Assembly: GCF_030684035.1 (NCBI RefSeq)
Contig: NZ_JAUXPI010000043.1
Location: 27,990 to 91,989, forward strand
Reading direction: 5' to 3'
Source of the DNA: Phaeovulum sp.
GTDB lineage: Bacteria; Pseudomonadota; Alphaproteobacteria; Rhodobacterales; Rhodobacteraceae
DNA length: 64,000 nucleotides
Below, piece after piece: positions 8,561 to 17,995 of the stretch (its first letter is position 1; the number at the start of each line of letters is the position of its first letter). The translations under genes and the position numbers were made by a program. The notes under the pieces are model-generated. The model saw only the letters and a program-made list of their open reading frames with translations, did not search any database and was not told the origin of the DNA.

Positions 8561-10189
8561 TCAGCGGAAAAAGAGCGCGGGCAAAGTAAGGATCGTGACC
8601 AGCCCGGTCGCGACACCGACCGGCTGCGCTACCGCAGGCTGATCGGCAATCGCCGGAATCACCATCGGTTCGACCACTGCCTGCAACTCGATCGGCGCGG
8701 GTGCCGCAACCGCGACCGGCGCAGGTGCGGGCACCGGTACCGGAGTTGGCGCAACTGCGACCAATGGCAGCGGCGCGGGCGCGGGCACAGGTGCCGGGGT
8801 CGCCACAACGACCGGCGCGGGCGCGGGCACCGGGACGGGTGCGGGTGCCGGGGCGACCGCGAAGGTGGGCAGGCCGGTGGGCGCAGGTGCTGCCGGCGCG
8901 ACAGGCGCAAGCAGGTCGCTGCGGCCGCCCAGCGTATAGGCCGCCTTGCGGATCAGGTCGGTGCGCTCGGGTTGCCCGGGCGCGAACACCGCAGCACTGC
9001 CCGAGGCCAGCGCATCGATGCCGTTCTGGTACCAGTCAAGCGCCAGGTCGGGCCGCGCGGTGGTGCCGAAGCCCATCGCCAGATGGTGGCCGATAAGCTC
9101 GCTGTAAACCCGCTCGCCCAATGCCGTCAGCAGCAACGCGGATCCGATCGCCACATCCATGTTGTCGGTGCGATAGCCGACCGAGAGGCAGATCTTCGAG
9201 GTCGCGGCAAGCTGCACCGGTGCCATGCCCGAGCCAAGCGCAAAGCTCGACACGCCGGCCAGCACTTCGCTGCGGGTGCGCAGCGAAAGCGCCGCCACAT
9301 GTTCGGCCATCGCCGGGCCGAAGCCCGCGCATTGCGCTGAAATGTCGGCGGAACTGACGTTGGCAATGCGCGCCGCCGCTTCTTCGCCCTGGGTAATGGC
9401 ATAGGTGCGCGCAAGGCAGAACTGCTCGCCCAGCGCCTGCTGCGGGTCGGTCATCGAGGCGGCGGTGACAAAACCGCCATTGCTCGATGTGATCAGGCTG
9501 ACCTTGTTGCAATGCGAGGCAAGCGATGCCTGCACCACGGCCCCGCCAAGGAAGGTCGGCAGGCCGGGCGAGGTTGGCACCGGAGCCACCGGCGTTGCGG
9601 TGATGACCGGAATCGGGGTCGGGGCGGGCTGCGGCGCGGGTGCGGGCTCGGGGCTGACGGCCTTGTTGAACTCGGGCGCTGTCGGTGCCTTGGTGATAAC
9701 CCCCGGTGCCGGGCTGACGCCCATCGCCTCGTCGCGCCAGAGCACCAGAAGCCCGCGCATGCCCATCGGGTTTGTCGCGGCTTGCTGCATGGTCAGCGCC
9801 CCGCCGGCAATTGCGCGGTGATAGGAGCCGACAAGATGCGAGCGCTCGAAATCGGTCAACTGGCCGGTCGGCGAATAGCCGAGCACGATCTGGTAATCGC
9901 TGATCGCGCGGCGCGATTGCTGGCCAAGCACGCCATCGGGAGTGCCGGTGTTGAAGCCGAAATGGTTGAGCGCAACCTGCACCTCGCGGTTGGCTTCGCG
10001 TTGGGCCGAACTTACGGCAACCGTGGCGTTGCGGTTGGCATTGTTGCGCGCCGCCTCATTGATGATTGCGCCACCGATCAGGCCGCCGATCAGACCACCC
10101 ACCAGACCGTTATCTGCCAACGCCACACCCGCCGGGGTCATCCCCAGCACCGCGATCATCGGCACCATTGCAAATCTTTTCGAGATCAT
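8561..10189 (-). CDS. secreted peptidoglycan-binding-like protein with Pro/Ala-rich tail
   Basis: 542 aa. A signal peptide covers about 1-25 (ending GVALA|DN) and is followed by a Gly-rich hydrophobic stretch ([12 protein letters not shown]). Residues about 65-110 resemble a peptidoglycan_binding_1 domain ([18 protein letters not shown], then SRRAISDYQ). The middle, about 225-420, is an unrecognised globular region. The last ~110 residues are dominated by [13 protein letters not shown] repeats, then a hydrophobic C-terminus. It is probably periplasmic or wall-associated; no enzyme motif is seen. The ATG at 10189 has a strong AGGAGGAG ribosome site. A similar plan occurs in other Rhodobacterales proteins of unknown function. 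Confidence 0.75.
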   Translation of the reverse strand: MISKRFAMVPMIAVLGMTPAGVALADNGLVGGLIGGLIGGAIINEAARNNANRNATVAVSSAQREANREVQVALNHFGFNTGTPDGVLGQQSRRAISDYQIVLGYSPTGQLTDFERSHLVGSYHRAIAGGALTMQQAATNPMGMRGLLVLWRDEAMGVSPAPGVITKAPTAPEFNKAVSPEPAPAPQPAPTPIPVITATPVAPVPTSPGLPTFLGGAVVQASLASHCNKVSLITSSNGGFVTAASMTDPQQALGEQFCLARTYAITQGEEAAARIANVSSADISAQCAGFGPAMAEHVAALSLRTRSEVLAGVSSFALGSGMAPVQLAATSKICLSVGYRTDNMDVAIGSALLLTALGERVYSELIGHHLAMGFGTTARPDLALDWYQNGIDALASGSAAVFAPGQPERTDLIRKAAYTLGGRSDLLAPVAPAAPAPTGLPTFAVAPAPAPVPVPAPAPVVVATPAPVPAPAPLPLVAVAPTPVPVPAPAPVAVAAPAPIELQAVVEPMVIPAIADQPAVAQPVGVATGLVTILTLPALFFR

Positions 10190-10366
10190 TCAACTCTCCT
10201 CCTGACTACGGGTCGCCCGAGGCGGTCCGGGCAAGCGGAACACGCGGGCAACGCACCAGTCCCCGGAAACGGGGCGCATTGCGCGGCAATTCTTCGCCCG
10301 AATCGTCGCCAGATCAAGGCGTTTCGCAGAAACTGGCTGCGGATTGACCAGCTCGGAGGTGGAAAA

Positions 10367-11038
10367 GTGGTAGAATGGATCACCTCGCAGTCGCATGTGC
10401 CCTACGCCGATGCGGTCGCCTTCATGCAGGCGCGGGTGGCCGCCATTTCCGAAAACCGCGCCGACGAGGCGATCTGGTTGCTCGAGCACCCGCCGCTTTA
10501 TACCGCGGGCACCTCGGCGCGTGCCGCAGATCTGCTCTGGCCGGATCGCTTTCCGGTCCATGAAACCGGGCGTGGCGGGCAGTACACCTATCACGGTCCG
10601 GGCCAGCGCGTGATCTATGTGATGCTCGATCTCAACCGCCGCGGCCGCGATGTGCGCCGCTTCGTCGGCGCGCTGGAGGCCTGGGTGATCGCCACCCTCG
10701 CAGAATTCGGCGTGCAGGGTGAACGGCGCGCGGGGCGGGTGGGGGTCTGGGTGACGCGCCCCGACAAGCCACCGCTGCCCGACGGCACCCCGCGCGAAGA
10801 CAAGATCGCGGCAATCGGGGTGAAACTGCGCAAATGGGTCAGTTTTCACGGCATCTCGATCAACGTCGAACCGGAGCTTGCGCATTTTTGCGGCATTGTG
10901 CCCTGCGGCATCTCCGGGCACGGCGTCACCAGCCTTGTCGACCTTGGCCAGCCGGTGACGATGGCCGATCTCGATGCGGCGCTCATCGCCACTTTTGACC
11001 GCAGCATGCCCGCTGCGGCGCAATGCACGTCTGCGTGA
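10367..11038 (+). CDS. lipB: octanoyltransferase (lipoyl-ACP:protein N-octanoyltransferase)
   Basis: Transfers octanoate from acyl carrier protein to the lipoyl domains of 2-oxoacid dehydrogenases and GcvH, the first step of de novo lipoate synthesis. 223 aa. It has the family signature [11 protein letters not shown], the RRAGRVGVW segment, and IAAIGVK with the catalytic lysine. Next is [11 protein letters not shown], then the CGIVPCGI region that carries the conserved cysteine. The GTG at 10367 follows GGAGG at 7 nt and gives the usual protein length. It is divergent from the secreted-protein gene, and lipA is not in the window. Confidence 0.96.
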   Translation: MVEWITSQSHVPYADAVAFMQARVAAISENRADEAIWLLEHPPLYTAGTSARAADLLWPDRFPVHETGRGGQYTYHGPGQRVIYVMLDLNRRGRDVRRFVGALEAWVIATLAEFGVQGERRAGRVGVWVTRPDKPPLPDGTPREDKIAAIGVKLRKWVSFHGISINVEPELAHFCGIVPCGISGHGVTSLVDLGQPVTMADLDAALIATFDRSMPAAAQCTSA

Positions 11039-11111
11039 GTTTTCGCTGCTGCGACACCGCGGCACCTGTGATTTCGCGCTCTGCGGCCTAAGATTCACCG
11101 GAGCTGCATGA

Positions 11112-11696
11112 ATGGAGGCCGGCATGCGCGGGGGTCAGATGGTAGTGGCGGGGGTGGCGCTGATTGTCATTGCCGCAGGAACCGGCGCAGTGCTGCTGCT
11201 GCGTGGTGCCGAAGAAAATTCGCCAGCGCCGGTCGGGGAAAATTCGGTAACCGCAGGCACGCCGGTGATTTCGGTGACAACTTCCGACGAGCGCATTGCT
11301 GCGGCGGTCGCGGCGCTTGCCGCGGCTGGCCCTGCCGAGGTCACGACAGCCAACCGGCGCGAATATTACCTGCAATGTCGGCCCTGCCATTCGGTCACCC
11401 AGCCTGACGGCACCGTGACCGAGCTCGGATCCGGCCTCGGACCCGACCTTTACGGCATCATCGACCGTCCCGCAGCGCAGCAGGCGGGCTTTGAATATTC
11501 CGAATCGATGCGGCAGGCGGGTGAAAAGGGGGTGATCTGGACGGTCGAGAACATCTTGCGCTACTCCTACAATCCGAAAAGATACCTGCGCGAGGTGACC
11601 GGCGATCCAAAGGCCGATGGCACGATGGTTTATTCGCTGGTCAAGGGCCACGCGCCGCTTGTCACCTATCTTCGCGCGGTCGGACCGCAGCCGTGA
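11112..11696 (+). CDS. membrane-anchored class I cytochrome c
   Basis: 194 aa. An uncleaved-looking hydrophobic helix at about 9-30 should anchor it in the inner membrane, as in cytochrome cy-type carriers. A linker rich in Ala, Pro and Ser leads to a heme domain with CRPCH at 89-93. Met172 (in DGTMVYS) is a candidate sixth ligand. The segment GPDLYGIIDRP parallels GPNLYDVIGRQ of the next gene, so the two are related. It probably passes electrons to the terminal oxidase encoded downstream. The start could be the ATG at 11112 or the one at 11124, which has GGAGG closer. Confidence 0.85.
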   Translation: MEAGMRGGQMVVAGVALIVIAAGTGAVLLLRGAEENSPAPVGENSVTAGTPVISVTTSDERIAAAVAALAAAGPAEVTTANRREYYLQCRPCHSVTQPDGTVTELGSGLGPDLYGIIDRPAAQQAGFEYSESMRQAGEKGVIWTVENILRYSYNPKRYLREVTGDPKADGTMVYSLVKGHAPLVTYLRAVGPQP

Positions 11697-11859
11697 CATG
11701 CAACCTCATGGACTTTGCCAGGGAGGGTGCCACTCTTTTTAATGATTCTTGAACCACGCGCGGTTTTTCCTGCTAATGGCAATAGCTGCATCGCCGCTGG
11801 GCCTGCACCGAGGCGGGCCCAGCTTCGCCAAACTCGTGTCGTCAACCAAGGACCTGATC

Positions 11860-12276
11860 ATGAAAAAGCTGTTTGTTACCGCCGCAACGATGCTGGCATT
11901 TGCCGTTCCCGCTTTGGCGGATGGCGACGCCGAAGCTGGCAAAAAGGCATTCAACCTCTGCAAGGCTTGCCATTCGGTCGTTACCCCTGCCGGTGAGGCG
12001 CTGGTGAAAGGTGGCAAGGTCGGACCCAACCTTTATGATGTCATTGGCCGCCAGGTCGCCTCGATGGCCGATTACACGCTTTACGGCGAAGGCATCCTGG
12101 CGGTTGGCGCAACCGGCATGGTCTGGACCGATGACGAGCTTGAAGTTTACATGACCGACCCGAACATCTGGATCAAGGACAAGACCGGCAATCCGGATGC
12201 CAAATCGAAAATGACCGGCAAGACTGCCAAGAATCAGGAAGACATCGTCGCCTACCTCTTGTCGCTGGTTCAATAG
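11860..12276 (+). CDS. soluble periplasmic cytochrome c (c2/c551 type)
   Basis: 138 aa from the ATG at 11860, preceded by AAGGA at 7 nt. The signal peptide is 1-20 (ALA|DGD). The heme site is CKACH at 34-38, and Met118 in SKMTGK is the likely axial ligand. Size and the Trp- and Tyr-rich C-terminal half match small class I cytochromes of Rhodobacterales, which carry electrons in the periplasm to cytochrome oxidase. The leader contains an 8-bp hairpin (11796-11823). The oxidase subunit I gene follows 140 nt downstream. Confidence 0.92.
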   Translation: MKKLFVTAATMLAFAVPALADGDAEAGKKAFNLCKACHSVVTPAGEALVKGGKVGPNLYDVIGRQVASMADYTLYGEGILAVGATGMVWTDDELEVYMTDPNIWIKDKTGNPDAKSKMTGKTAKNQEDIVAYLLSLVQ

Positions 12277-12279
12277 CCT

Positions 12280-12321
12280 GCCGCAGGTTCCGGCTGCGGC
12301 AAAATTTGCATTTGCCGCAGC
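12280..12321 (+). terminator. two overlapping, mutually exclusive hairpins after the cytochrome c gene
   Basis: A first stem GCCGCAG/CTGCGGC (12280-12300) shares its right arm with a second perfect 11-bp stem, GCTGCGGCAAA/TTTGCCGCAGC (12293-12321). Only one can form at a time. Either could end the cytochrome transcript; no long U-tract follows. Confidence 0.5.
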
Positions 12322-12328
12322 TGCTGCA

Positions 12329-12357
12329 TTGCCGTGTGCGAATTTGCGATCTAGAAC
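12329..12357 (+). promoter_or_regulatory. candidate ctaD promoter
   Basis: TTGCCG, 17-nt spacer, TAGAAC, about 60 nt before the ctaD start. Motif match only. Confidence 0.3.
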
Positions 12358-12416
12358 ACTTCCATAGGTGCGTGGTTCGGGAGAAGCCCCGCGCTCAGGG
12401 ATGATGGGAGATCAGC

Positions 12417-14096
12417 ATGGCAGACGCGGCCGTACACGGCGACGGTGCGCATGGGCAGCGCGGCTTTTTCAGCCGCTGGTTCATGTCCACCAATCACAAA
12501 GACATCGGAATTCTCTATCTTTTCACTTCGGGCGTCGTCGGACTGCTTTCGGTGATCTTCACCGTCTACATGCGGATGGAGCTGATGGAACCCGGCGTGC
12601 AGTATATGTGCGAAGAGGGTGCCCGCTTCATCGCCAACGCGGCCGAGCCTTGCACGCCGAATGGCCACCTCTGGAACGTGATGATCACCTATCACGGCGT
12701 GCTGATGATGTTCTTCGTGGTGATCCCGGCGCTGTTCGGCGGCTTTGGCAACTATTTCATGCCGCTGCACATCGGTGCGCCGGACATGGCCTTTCCGCGG
12801 CTGAACAACCTCAGCTTCTGGCTCTATGTCATGGGTGTCTGCCTTGGCGTTGCCTCGCTCTTGTCGCCCGGTTCGGCGGATGGCCAGTTGGGGGCCGGTG
12901 TCGGCTGGGTGCTCTACCCGCCGCTCTCGACGCAGAATGCCGATACGATCTCGATGGATCTCGCCATTTTCGCGGTGCACGTTTCGGGTGCGAGCTCGAT
13001 CCTCGGCGCGATCAACATGATCACGACATTCCTCAACATGCGCGCACCCGGGATGACGCTGCACAAGGTGCCGCTGTTCCCCTGGTCGATCTTCGTGACC
13101 GCCTGGCTGATCCTGCTGAGCCTGCCGGTGCTGGCCGGGGCGATCACCATGCTGCTGATGGATCGCAACTTCGGCACCACCTTCTTCAATCCCGAAGGTG
13201 GCGGCGACCCGATTCTTTATCAGCATATCCTGTGGTTCTTCGGGCACCCGGAGGTCTATATCATCGTCATTCCGGGCTTCGGAATCATCAGCCACGTCAT
13301 TGCCACGTTCTCGCGCAAGCCGATCTTCGGCTATCTGCCGATGGTTTACGCGATGGTGGCTATCGGGGTGCTCGGCTTCGTCGTCTGGGCGCACCACATG
13401 TACACCGTGGGCATGAGCCTGTCCCAGCAAAGCTACTTCATGCTGGCGACCATGGTCATCGCGGTGCCGACCGGCATCAAGGTGTTCTCCTGGATTGCCA
13501 CGATGTGGGGCGGCTCGATCGAGTTCAAGACGCCGATGCTCTGGGCTTTCGGTTTCCTCTTCCTGTTCACCGTCGGCGGGGTGACCGGTGTGGTGCTCAG
13601 CCAGGCACCGCTCGACCGGGTCTATCATGACACCTACTATGTCGTGGCGCATTTCCACTATGTGATGAGCCTTGGCGCGGTGTTTGCGATCTTTGCCGGG
13701 GTCTATTTCTGGATCGGCAAGATGAGCGGGCGGCATTACCCGGAATGGGCAGGCAAGCTGCATTTCTGGTCAATGTTCGTCGGTTCGAACCTGATCTTCT
13801 TTCCGCAGCACTTCCTTGGCCGTCAGGGCATGCCGCGGCGCTACATCGACTACCCCGAGGCCTTTGCCTACTGGAACTGGGTGTCGTCGATCGGTGCTTT
13901 CATTGCCTTCGCCTCGTTCGTGCTCTTCCTCGGTATCGTGTTCTACACCCTGCGCTACGGCAGGCGCGTGACCGAGAACAACTACTGGAACGAATACGCC
14001 GACACGTTGGAATGGACCCTGCCTTGCCCGCCGCCGGAGCATACGTTCGAGGAGCTTCCCAAGCGCGAAGACTGGGACCATAGCCACACGCATTGA
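12417..14096 (+). CDS. ctaD: cytochrome c oxidase subunit I, aa3 type
   Basis: Catalytic subunit of the proton-pumping heme-copper oxidase; reduces O2 with electrons from cytochrome c. 559 aa, twelve helices expected. Ligands are visible: His93 (heme a), His277 and cross-linked Tyr281 in HPEVY, His326/His327 (CuB), and His412/His414 in AHFHY (heme a3 and heme a). Lys355 in GIKVFSW marks the K-channel and Asp123 the D-channel entrance, so it is an A-type pumping enzyme. GGGAGA precedes the ATG. Subunits II and III are not nearby; a solitary ctaD is usual in Rhodobacter relatives. Confidence 0.98.
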   Translation: MADAAVHGDGAHGQRGFFSRWFMSTNHKDIGILYLFTSGVVGLLSVIFTVYMRMELMEPGVQYMCEEGARFIANAAEPCTPNGHLWNVMITYHGVLMMFFVVIPALFGGFGNYFMPLHIGAPDMAFPRLNNLSFWLYVMGVCLGVASLLSPGSADGQLGAGVGWVLYPPLSTQNADTISMDLAIFAVHVSGASSILGAINMITTFLNMRAPGMTLHKVPLFPWSIFVTAWLILLSLPVLAGAITMLLMDRNFGTTFFNPEGGGDPILYQHILWFFGHPEVYIIVIPGFGIISHVIATFSRKPIFGYLPMVYAMVAIGVLGFVVWAHHMYTVGMSLSQQSYFMLATMVIAVPTGIKVFSWIATMWGGSIEFKTPMLWAFGFLFLFTVGGVTGVVLSQAPLDRVYHDTYYVVAHFHYVMSLGAVFAIFAGVYFWIGKMSGRHYPEWAGKLHFWSMFVGSNLIFFPQHFLGRQGMPRRYIDYPEAFAYWNWVSSIGAFIAFASFVLFLGIVFYTLRYGRRVTENNYWNEYADTLEWTLPCPPPEHTFEELPKREDWDHSHTH

Positions 14097-14103
14097 GGCG
14101 GCG

Positions 14104-14619
14104 ATGCCTTACGAATGGTTGCAAGACGAGCCTGCGGCCCCGGATCACTCCGGGGCCGTTTCGCAAGCGCGGGCCGAGCTGCGGGCATGGCCGCAGCGCT
14201 CGTCGCATCGGCGCGGTCTTGCGGCGTTCGTTGCAATGACGGCGGCGCTGCTAGCGGTGCCGCTGGTATCGCTGCTTGGCACTGTCGCGCTCTGGGTGCT
14301 GCTGCCGTTTCTTGGCGCGGCGCTGGCGGGTCTGATCTGGGCCTTGCGGATCAACCTGCGCCGGGGCGAGGTGCAAGAAACCCTGACGCTGGTTCCGGGC
14401 AGCCTGACGCTTTTGCACAGCACCGTTGGCCGCGAGCCGGAATACTGGCAGGCCAACCCGCAATGGGTGCGCCTTCATCTGCTGGCACAGGGCGGGCCGG
14501 TGCCCGACTATCTGACGCTCAGCGGCGGCGGCAGGGTGGTCGAGCTCGGTGCTTTCCTGACCGCCGAAGAGCGCCGCTGCCTGCATGACGAGCTTGCGCG
14601 CCTCCTGGCGCGCCGCTGA
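14104..14619 (+). CDS. DUF2244 integral membrane protein
   Basis: 171 aa. Two adjacent hydrophobic helices span about 38-80, followed by a charged soluble C-terminal domain. The conserved middle segment around INLRRGEVQETLTL is typical of DUF2244. Function is unknown, but these genes repeatedly sit beside aa3 oxidase genes. Here it starts 7 nt after ctaD, so the two are surely co-transcribed and a role near the oxidase is a fair inference. Its stop codon abuts that of the convergent GST gene with no gap (shared TGATCA). Confidence 0.85.
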   Translation: MPYEWLQDEPAAPDHSGAVSQARAELRAWPQRSSHRRGLAAFVAMTAALLAVPLVSLLGTVALWVLLPFLGAALAGLIWALRINLRRGEVQETLTLVPGSLTLLHSTVGREPEYWQANPQWVRLHLLAQGGPVPDYLTLSGGGRVVELGAFLTAEERRCLHDELARLLARR

Positions 14620-15321
14620 TCAGCGCTTGAACAGCACCGATTGCGCGGCCTTGTCGCGCGCCAGATCGCCACGCAACTCCGCCCCCACCGCGCGGCCGCG
14701 CTGAAAAGCCGGGCGCGCGGCCAGAAGCGCCAGCCAGCGCGCCAGGTTCGGCTTGTCCTCAAGCGTCTGCTGCTGGCCTTCCCAAAGGCTTGCCCATGGC
14801 CAGATGGCGAAATCGGCGATGGAAAGAAAGTCGCCCGCCGCATATTCCGCGCGCGCCAACTGCCGGTCGAGCACGCCATAAAGCCGGGCGACCTCGGCGC
14901 GGTAGCGGTCTTTGGCATAGGGCAGGTCTTGCGGCGGGTCCATTGCCGGGGCGTAGCGCAGGAAGTGGTGTGCCTGCCCCGCCATCGGGCCAAGCCCGCC
15001 CATCTGCCACATCAGCCATTGTTCCACAGCAATGCGCTGGCGTTCGCCCTTGCCATAAAAGCGGCCGGTCTTGCGCGCGAGATATTGCAGGATCGCGCCC
15101 GATTCGAACACCGAAACCGGCGCGCCATCCGGCCCCTCGGGGTCGATGATCGCCGGCATTCGGTTGTTCGGGGCAATTGCCAGAAAATCAGCGGCAAACT
15201 GCTCGCCCTTGCCGATATTGATGAACTTGACCACATAGGGCAGGCCCATCTCTTCCAGCGCGATGGAGATTTTCCAGCCGTTTGGCGTGGGCCAGTAGTA
15301 AAGCTCGATTGCAGCCGACAT
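14620..15321 (-). CDS. glutathione S-transferase family protein (YghU/Ure2-like)
   Basis: 233 aa from the ATG at 15321 with GGAGG upstream. The N-terminal thioredoxin-fold domain (about 1-85) starts IELYYWPTPNGWKISIALEE and contains the FESGAILQYLA glutathione-binding turn. A helical C-terminal domain follows. The pattern TPNGWKI is that of the Nu-class/Ure2p-like GSTs, which often act on disulfides or peroxides. The substrate cannot be told. It is divergent from metZ. Confidence 0.92.
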   Translation of the reverse strand: MSAAIELYYWPTPNGWKISIALEEMGLPYVVKFINIGKGEQFAADFLAIAPNNRMPAIIDPEGPDGAPVSVFESGAILQYLARKTGRFYGKGERQRIAVEQWLMWQMGGLGPMAGQAHHFLRYAPAMDPPQDLPYAKDRYRAEVARLYGVLDRQLARAEYAAGDFLSIADFAIWPWASLWEGQQQTLEDKPNLARWLALLAARPAFQRGRAVGAELRGDLARDKAAQSVLFKR

Positions 15322-15457
15322 CGCATACCTCCGCTTGGTTTTCCTCAAAATGGCACCTCGCGCGGCGCTTGCAAGGGCTGGCATGTTGACCGCGTTGTGC
15401 CGCCGCGCTAGGCCGCGTGCTGCGGCACCCTGCCGCAGCCCATGCCCGGAGGCCGCG

Positions 15458-16633
15458 ATGTCTGACTGGAAACCCCGCACCAAAATGGTTCATGCCGGCG
15501 TGAAGCGCAGCCAATGGGGCGAAATGGCCGAGGCCATCCACCTGACGCAGGGCTTTGTTTACGAAAGCGCCGAGGCCGCCGAGGCGCGCTTTATCGAGGC
15601 GGGCCGGGATGAGTTCATCTATGCCCGATACGGCAACCCAACCGTGCGCATCTTCGAAGACCGCATCGCCGCGATTGAAGGCACCGAAGATGCCTTTGCC
15701 ACGGCCTCGGGCATGGCCGCAGTCAATGCCGCGCTGACCGCGATCCTGAAGGCGGGCGATCATGTGGTGGCGGCACGCGCGCTTTTTGGTTCCTGCCTTT
15801 ATGTGCTCGACATTCTGAAGCGGTTTGGCGTGGCGGTGACGCTGGTTGACGGGCTTGACCTTGCCGCCTGGGCCAGCGCGATCACCCCCGCGACCAGGGC
15901 GGTGTTCTTCGAGAGCGTCTCGAACCCGACGCTCGAGGTCATCGACATTGCCGCCGTGGCGCGGCTTGCCCATGCGGCCGGGGCGCTGGTGATTGTCGAT
16001 AACGTCTTTGCGACACCGATCAATTCGCGCGCGGTCGAGCTGGGCGCGGATATCGTGGTCTATTCCGCGACCAAGCATATTGACGGTGGCGGGCGTTGCC
16101 TTGGCGGCGTGGTCTGCGGCAGCCGCGACTATATCCGCGGGCCGCTGGAAACCTATCTCAAGCATACCGGCGCGGCGCTTAGCCCGTTCAACGCCTGGGT
16201 GCTGCTGAGCGGAATGCAGACGCTCGATCTGCGGGTGCGGGCCCAGACTGCCAGCGCGCTGGCGCTGGCAGAGGCGCTCGAGGCGCATCCTGCGGTGGCG
16301 CGCACGCTTTACCCCGGCCTGCCCAGCCACCCGCAGCACGCGCTTGCCATGGCGCAGATGGGGGCAGGGGGCACGATCGTGTCGATCGAGCTCAAGGCCG
16401 GGCAAAAGGCCGCCTTCGCCTTCCTCAACGCGCTGAAGATCTGGCTGATCTCGAACAACCTTGGCGATGCGCGCTCGATCGCTACGCACCCGGCTACCAC
16501 CACCCACCAGCGCCTGCCCGCCGAGCAAAAGGCGCTTCTGGGGATCACCCCAGGTCTGGTGCGGCTGTCGCTTGGTATCGAGGATACCGGCGATCTGGTG
16601 GCCGACGTGCTGGAAGCGCTCACAGTGATCTGA
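15458..16633 (+). CDS. metZ: O-succinylhomoserine sulfhydrylase
   Basis: PLP enzyme of the Cys/Met metabolism (gamma) family, 391 aa. It converts O-succinylhomoserine and sulfide to homocysteine, bypassing cystathionine. RYGNPT lies at 57-62, the cofactor aspartate is Asp181, and the Schiff-base lysine is Lys206 in SATKHIDGGGR. The residues after that lysine (GGGRCLGG) favour MetZ over cystathionine beta-lyase. GGAGG at 15448-15452 supports the ATG at 15458. Use of O-acetyl- rather than O-succinylhomoserine cannot be excluded. Confidence 0.93.
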   Translation: MSDWKPRTKMVHAGVKRSQWGEMAEAIHLTQGFVYESAEAAEARFIEAGRDEFIYARYGNPTVRIFEDRIAAIEGTEDAFATASGMAAVNAALTAILKAGDHVVAARALFGSCLYVLDILKRFGVAVTLVDGLDLAAWASAITPATRAVFFESVSNPTLEVIDIAAVARLAHAAGALVIVDNVFATPINSRAVELGADIVVYSATKHIDGGGRCLGGVVCGSRDYIRGPLETYLKHTGAALSPFNAWVLLSGMQTLDLRVRAQTASALALAEALEAHPAVARTLYPGLPSHPQHALAMAQMGAGGTIVSIELKAGQKAAFAFLNALKIWLISNNLGDARSIATHPATTTHQRLPAEQKALLGITPGLVRLSLGIEDTGDLVADVLEALTVI

Positions 16634-16718
16634 ACGGGGCGCAGGCGCGTATTCAGTTGCGAAACGCCGCGTTGCTCCCCACATTGGGTGGCCCGCGCCA
16701 AGCACTGGGAGAACGCGA

Positions 16719-17816
16719 ATGAATATTCAGGGAAGCTTGCCGATGGCACCCGAACGCGATGAGGCAGAGGCCGCGCTAGAGGTGCTTCGCGCCTGGGCGG
16801 TGCGCGCGAGCCATACCGAGATTGCCGGGCTCGACCCCGCGATCGCCCGGCTTCTGCCAGGCGCACCGCTGGTCAATTACCCCGATCTGCGCCGTGTCTA
16901 TCCGCATGGGTTCGAAGCCGATTCCGCCTACCGCGCGGGTTTGCCCGATTTGCAGAACGGCCCGGCCAGCCTGATCGTCGGTGCCCGCGCGCAAATCCAG
17001 CATGTCGGCATATCCAACTTTCGCCTGCCGATCCGCTTTCGCCGCCGCGATGGAGGCGAGGTCACGCTCGACACCTCGGTGACCGGCACCGTCAGCCTCG
17101 ATGCCGAGCGAAAAGGCATCAACATGAGCCGCATCATGCGGTCTTTCTACGCCCATGCCGAACGCGCCTTCAGTTTTCAGGTCATAGAGGCGGCACTGGC
17201 CGATTACATGAACGACCATGACGCCTTCGACGCGCGCATTCAGATGCGGTTTTCCTACCCGCTCAAGGTAGCCGCGCTGCGTTCAGGCCTGTCCGGCTGG
17301 CAATACTACGATATTGCGCTGGAACTGGTCGAGCAGGCGGGCGTGCGGCGGCGGATCATGCATCTCGATTATGTCTACGCTTCGACCTGCCCCTGCTCGC
17401 TGGAGCTTTCCGAACATGCCCGCGCCAGCCGCGGCCAGCTTGCCACGCCGCATTCGCAGCGTTCGCGCGCGCGCATTTCGGTGGTGCTGGAGGGGACGGA
17501 GTGCCTCTGGTTCGAAGACCTGATCGAGGCGGCGCGGCGCGCCGTGCCTACCGAAACACAGGTCATGGTGAAGCGCGAGGATGAACAGGCATTTGCCGAA
17601 CTGAACGCCGCGCATCCGATTTTCGTTGAAGATGCTGCCCGCGCCTTTGCCGCCGAATTGCTGGCCGAAACAAGGGTCGGCGATTTCCGCGTGCTTGCCA
17701 GCCATCAGGAAAGCCTGCACAGCCACGATGCGGTGAGCCTGTTGACCGAAGGCCCGACCTTCGCGGCGGCAAGCCTCGATCCGGACCTGTTCGCCAGCCT
17801 CCTGCATCGCGGCTGA
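16719..17816 (+). CDS. folE2: GTP cyclohydrolase I, FolE2 (MptA-like) type
   Basis: Opens GTP to 7,8-dihydroneopterin triphosphate, entry step of folate synthesis; cytoplasmic. 365 aa, the usual size of the COG1469 family, which is unrelated in sequence to zinc-dependent FolE. Family marks include IQHVGISNFRLP in the first half and the STCPCSLELSEHA segment with the catalytic cysteine region. HPIFVEDAAR lies near the end. GGGAG precedes the ATG. FolE2 tolerates various metals, which helps bacteria short of zinc. No Zur-like operator is recognisable in the 85-nt upstream gap. Confidence 0.95.
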   Translation: MNIQGSLPMAPERDEAEAALEVLRAWAVRASHTEIAGLDPAIARLLPGAPLVNYPDLRRVYPHGFEADSAYRAGLPDLQNGPASLIVGARAQIQHVGISNFRLPIRFRRRDGGEVTLDTSVTGTVSLDAERKGINMSRIMRSFYAHAERAFSFQVIEAALADYMNDHDAFDARIQMRFSYPLKVAALRSGLSGWQYYDIALELVEQAGVRRRIMHLDYVYASTCPCSLELSEHARASRGQLATPHSQRSRARISVVLEGTECLWFEDLIEAARRAVPTETQVMVKREDEQAFAELNAAHPIFVEDAARAFAAELLAETRVGDFRVLASHQESLHSHDAVSLLTEGPTFAAASLDPDLFASLLHRG

Positions 17817-17870
17817 GGCGGGGGGCCTTCTGGCACCCCTGCGCGGCCAGCGGCCGCGCGTTCGGTGCTG

Positions 17871-17893
17871 AAAACCTTCCACCGGAAGGTTTT
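17871..17893 (+). terminator. terminator hairpin after folE2
   Basis: AAAACCTTCC and GGAAGGTTTT form a perfect 10-bp stem with a 3-nt loop. A-tract on one side and T-tract on the other make it suitable for both directions. Short elements of this kind recur between genes in Rhodobacterales (recollection, not checked here). Confidence 0.6.
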
Positions 17894-17905
17894 CCGGGCG
17901 CGCCT

Positions 17906-17936
17906 CACCCCCGAGGGTATTTTGGCGAAGAAGAAG
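17906..17936 (+). repeat. probable dispersed intergenic element
   Basis: A CACCCCCGAGGGTATTTTGG core followed by an AAG-rich end resembles a short motif repeated between genes in many Rhodobacterales genomes. Only one copy is seen in this window, so the call rests on recollection. Confidence 0.3.
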
Positions 17937-17995
17937 CCATGAACAATCGGCGAACACCGCTTGGCGAGCGCGGCGAGCGGGGCTATGGTCGCGCC

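Noticed and set aside
17939..17995. Helicase start at the upstream ATG
   Set aside because: It would add 19 low-complexity residues from what looks like an intergenic repeat. The ATG at 17996 gives the usual family N-terminus.
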